Shown here: in pieces, positions 5,708 through 6,783 of the stretch
Layout of the letters: each line of letters begins with the position of its first letter
Numbering within the stretch: the stretch's first letter is position 1
Source of the DNA: Leptobacterium sp964389205
GTDB lineage: Bacteria > Bacteroidota > Bacteroidia > Flavobacteriales > Flavobacteriaceae
Reading direction: 5' to 3'
Assembly (NCBI GenBank): GCA_964389205.1
Contig: CAYMDH010000099.1
Coordinates: 1 to 6,783 of the forward strand
Length of the DNA stretch: 6,783 bases
Program-made: the position numbers and the translations under genes
The notes under the pieces: model-generated
Database searches by the model: none
Told to the model about the DNA's origin: nothing
What the model saw: only the letters and a program-made list of their open reading frames with translations

Positions 5708-5730
5708 AACCGCATTGTGGATTTCCACGG
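5708..5730. promoter_or_regulatory. Dyad copy C, GTGG-N4-CCAC (third, weaker copy)
   Basis: Arms gtgg (5717-5720) and ccac (5725-5728) are separated by attt; the fifth pair is mismatched. The minus-strand flank CCACAATGCGGTT resembles CCACAAGGGGTT of copies A and B, suggesting common origin and orientation. It lies 160 bp upstream of the lipoprotein start, further than copies A and B lie from their genes. No clear -7 box follows at the A/B spacing on the minus strand. Confidence 0.4.
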
Positions 5731-5758
5731 TGACCAACTTTTCATTTTAGCTTACTTG

Positions 5759-5790
5759 CAAATAAGTTTTGATGTTGATCACAGGGCAAA
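5759..5790 (-). promoter_or_regulatory. Possible promoter for the lipoprotein-kinase-regulator operon
   Basis: On the minus strand, TTTG (5787-5790) and CTTATTTG (5759-5766) are separated by 20 bp. This compares with the Bacteroidota pattern TTTG-N19-TAnnTTTG; the second box keeps the TTTG but not the leading TA. If used, it would give a leader of roughly 200 nt that includes dyad C, the nested repeats and the GC-rich block. Confidence 0.3.
5763..5770 (+). promoter_or_regulatory. Possible -7 box TAAGTTTT facing the plus-strand gene
   Basis: TAAGTTTT shares its first seven bases with the -7 boxes of the two small genes. It starts 40.5 bp after the centre of dyad C, against 29.5 bp for copies A and B, a difference of 11 bp or about one helical turn. 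It would give a leader of about 135 nt for the gene at 5910. It overlaps the candidate minus-strand promoter, so at most one may be real. Confidence 0.3.
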
Positions 5791-5814
5791 TATGAGAGGA
5801 ATAGAGAAAAAAAG

Positions 5815-5886
5815 GTAGAAACGAGGTAGAAAAGAAAAAGAAACGTTTTTCTACTTTTTTTCTAGTGAATTTCTATCATAGAAATT
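5815..5886. promoter_or_regulatory. Cluster of five TAGAAA boxes, candidate operator
   Basis: TAGAAA occurs at 5816-5821 and 5827-5832 (plus), 5848-5853 and 5870-5875 (minus) and 5879-5884 (plus). The last two form a perfect inverted repeat, aatttcta-tca-tagaaatt (5868-5886), ending 23 bp before the ATG at 5910. Box starts at 5816, 5827, 5848 and 5870 are spaced 11, 21 and 22 bp, close to whole helical turns. This looks like a multi-site operator, though A/T-rich DNA makes simple motifs more likely by chance. Confidence 0.45.
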
Positions 5887-5909
5887 GCATCGAATCGCTA
5901 GTATATCTT

Positions 5910-6638
5910 ATGGAAACAGAGAAAATTTACGAGGATATCGTAGTGGCAGCTTTTAAAAAAGCAAAAAGAGAATACGTGAATAATAAGAAGTATAAATTAT
6001 CAGAATACATCTCTGAGCAGATAGAGGAACTAAGCAGGGTTCGTATAACTTCAAAGACATTTGCGTCTTATTATGAGAAGTATATTGAGAAAAGAGAAGT
6101 TAAAACAATACCTAAACATGAAAACATAGAGCGATTGTGTCTGTTTTTAGGATACCCTTCTTATAATGATTATGTGACTAAAAATTATAATGGAGAGATA
6201 GTCTTACCAATACCCAAAGATTCTGCAAAAAATTCTGGCAAAGAAAAAACAATAACCACTGTTTTATGGATCGTGGCAATTATAGTTATCGGTCTCGCTT
6301 CATACAATAAATTAGTAGTAAACAATGCACCCAATGATTGCATGATATGGGTTACTGATCATTATGAACCTGTAGATTGCAGTGGAGAAAGAGGCGAAAT
6401 TAAATTAGACAAAGAAACTTTGGAAGAGATGACTCAACTGATGGGTTTATGCAAAAGCAGTACCTTCTTCCTTCCAAATGACGATCCTGTCGTTTGGTAT
6501 GATAAGTATCATAATAAATTAACTTTCTTTTCAAAGGAAGGGATTCATCCCACAAATGGTAGAACGCTAAAACCCATTACTCAGCATATAATTAACAATC
6601 ATGTGCCAGAGTGTGAAACGGCTACTAAAAAAGAATAA
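5910..6638 (+). CDS. Single-pass membrane protein of unknown function
   Basis: The start is taken at the ATG at 5910 (242 aa). A GTG at 5865 would add 15 residues but runs through the inverted repeat at 5868-5886 and adds no recognisable domain. The N-terminal ~110 residues are charged, helical and probably cytoplasmic. They include SRVRITSKTFASYYEKYIEK (~42-61) and E-N-I-E-R-L-C-L-F-L-G-Y-P-S-Y-N-D-Y-V (71-89), an arrangement I recall from uncharacterised flavobacterial membrane proteins. One membrane helix lies at ~115-132. The outer C-terminal domain starts C-M-I-W-V-T-D-H-Y-E-P-V-D-C, giving C144 and C157, with further cysteines at 181 and 235 that could pair as disulphides. The layout suggests signalling across the membrane or membrane anchoring of an outer domain, but no enzyme motif is seen. 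It is transcribed away from the two-component operon and followed after 27 bp by another plus-strand gene. Confidence 0.83.
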   Translation: METEKIYEDIVVAAFKKAKREYVNNKKYKLSEYISEQIEELSRVRITSKTFASYYEKYIEKREVKTIPKHENIERLCLFLGYPSYNDYVTKNYNGEIVLPIPKDSAKNSGKEKTITTVLWIVAIIVIGLASYNKLVVNNAPNDCMIWVTDHYEPVDCSGERGEIKLDKETLEEMTQLMGLCKSSTFFLPNDDPVVWYDKYHNKLTFFSKEGIHPTNGRTLKPITQHIINNHVPECETATKKE

Positions 6639-6665
6639 ATAATTATTCCCGTACGTTATTAGTAT

Positions 6666-6783
6666 ATGATAAAGTACATTGTTCTATTCTTATTTTCCAC
6701 CAGTTTATTCGCTCAAAACATCCCTCCCAAAACCATCCATATTTTCGTTGCGCTTTGTGATAATAAAAACCAAGGCATTGTTC
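6666..6783 (+). CDS. Exported protein of unknown function (5' end only)
   Basis: The first 39 codons are present; the gene runs off the right edge. Residues 1-16 form a signal peptide, MIKYIVLFLFSTSLFA, with likely cleavage before Q17. The mature start is Q-N-I-P-P-K-T-I-H-I-F-V-A-L-C-D-N-K-N-Q-G-I-V. The phrase IHIFVALCDNK-x-QGIV recalls an uncharacterised Bacteroidota family, but too little is present to name it. The 27-bp gap from the preceding stop suggests co-transcription with the membrane protein gene. Confidence 0.72.
   Translation, partial: MIKYIVLFLFSTSLFAQNIPPKTIHIFVALCDNKNQGIV

Noticed and set aside
5680..5745. A 21-codon minus-strand ORF beginning MKSWSPWK.
   Set aside because: It spans dyad C and part of the inverted repeats, lacks any recognisable feature, and is more simply explained by regulatory DNA.
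5865..5909. GTG start for the plus-strand membrane protein.
   Set aside because: It is a weaker codon, and the extension is encoded by the inverted repeat and adds no conserved sequence; the ATG at 5910 is preferred.

Overview
The window looks like a chromosomal segment from a marine-type Flavobacteriaceae (Bacteroidota). The DNA is AT-rich. Ribosome binding sites are weak or absent. Signal peptides are short and end in S/A-Q or a lipobox. The sensor kinase is a TPR-type kinase paired with a NarL/LuxR-type regulator, as is common in Flavobacteriia. One promoter carries an exact Bacteroidota -7 box (TAnnTTTG). The organism call rests on sequence style, not on a database match.

Layout. Everything from about 5550 down to 1 is on the minus strand. 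In order of transcription it holds: a 50-aa acidic lipoprotein (5396-5548); a lipobox-bearing TPR sensor histidine kinase (3434-5359); its response regulator (2749-3420); a 74-aa KTSC-like protein (2441-2665); a 345-aa membrane TPR protein with a Cys-rich tail (1227-2264); a 56-aa YjzC-like protein (927-1097); a 165-aa exported coiled-coil/SH3-like protein (294-791); and the start of a small integral membrane protein (1-286). On the plus strand, reading away from the two-component operon, are a 242-aa single-pass membrane protein of unknown function (5910-6638) and the first 39 codons of an exported protein (6666 to the window end).

The most interesting signal is in the gaps between genes. 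A 14-bp dyad, TGTGG-N4-CCACA, lies upstream of the KTSC-like gene and of the YjzC-like gene, at exactly the same distance from both start codons. In both cases a -7 box (TAAGTTTG or TAAGTTTA) follows at the same offset. The dyad centre falls near -42, where a class II activator would bind, and neither promoter has a TTG at the usual -33 spacing. A third, weaker copy lies in the 361-bp divergent region upstream of the two-component operon. I infer a small local regulon, possibly controlled by the neighbouring NarL-type regulator. That link is a hypothesis.

The divergent region also holds nested inverted repeats, a GC-rich block and, just before the plus-strand gene, five TAGAAA boxes at roughly helical spacing. 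Three short genes (927-1097, 2441-2665, 5396-5548) are easily missed but look real. No RNA genes, CRISPR arrays, insertion sequences or phage genes were seen.
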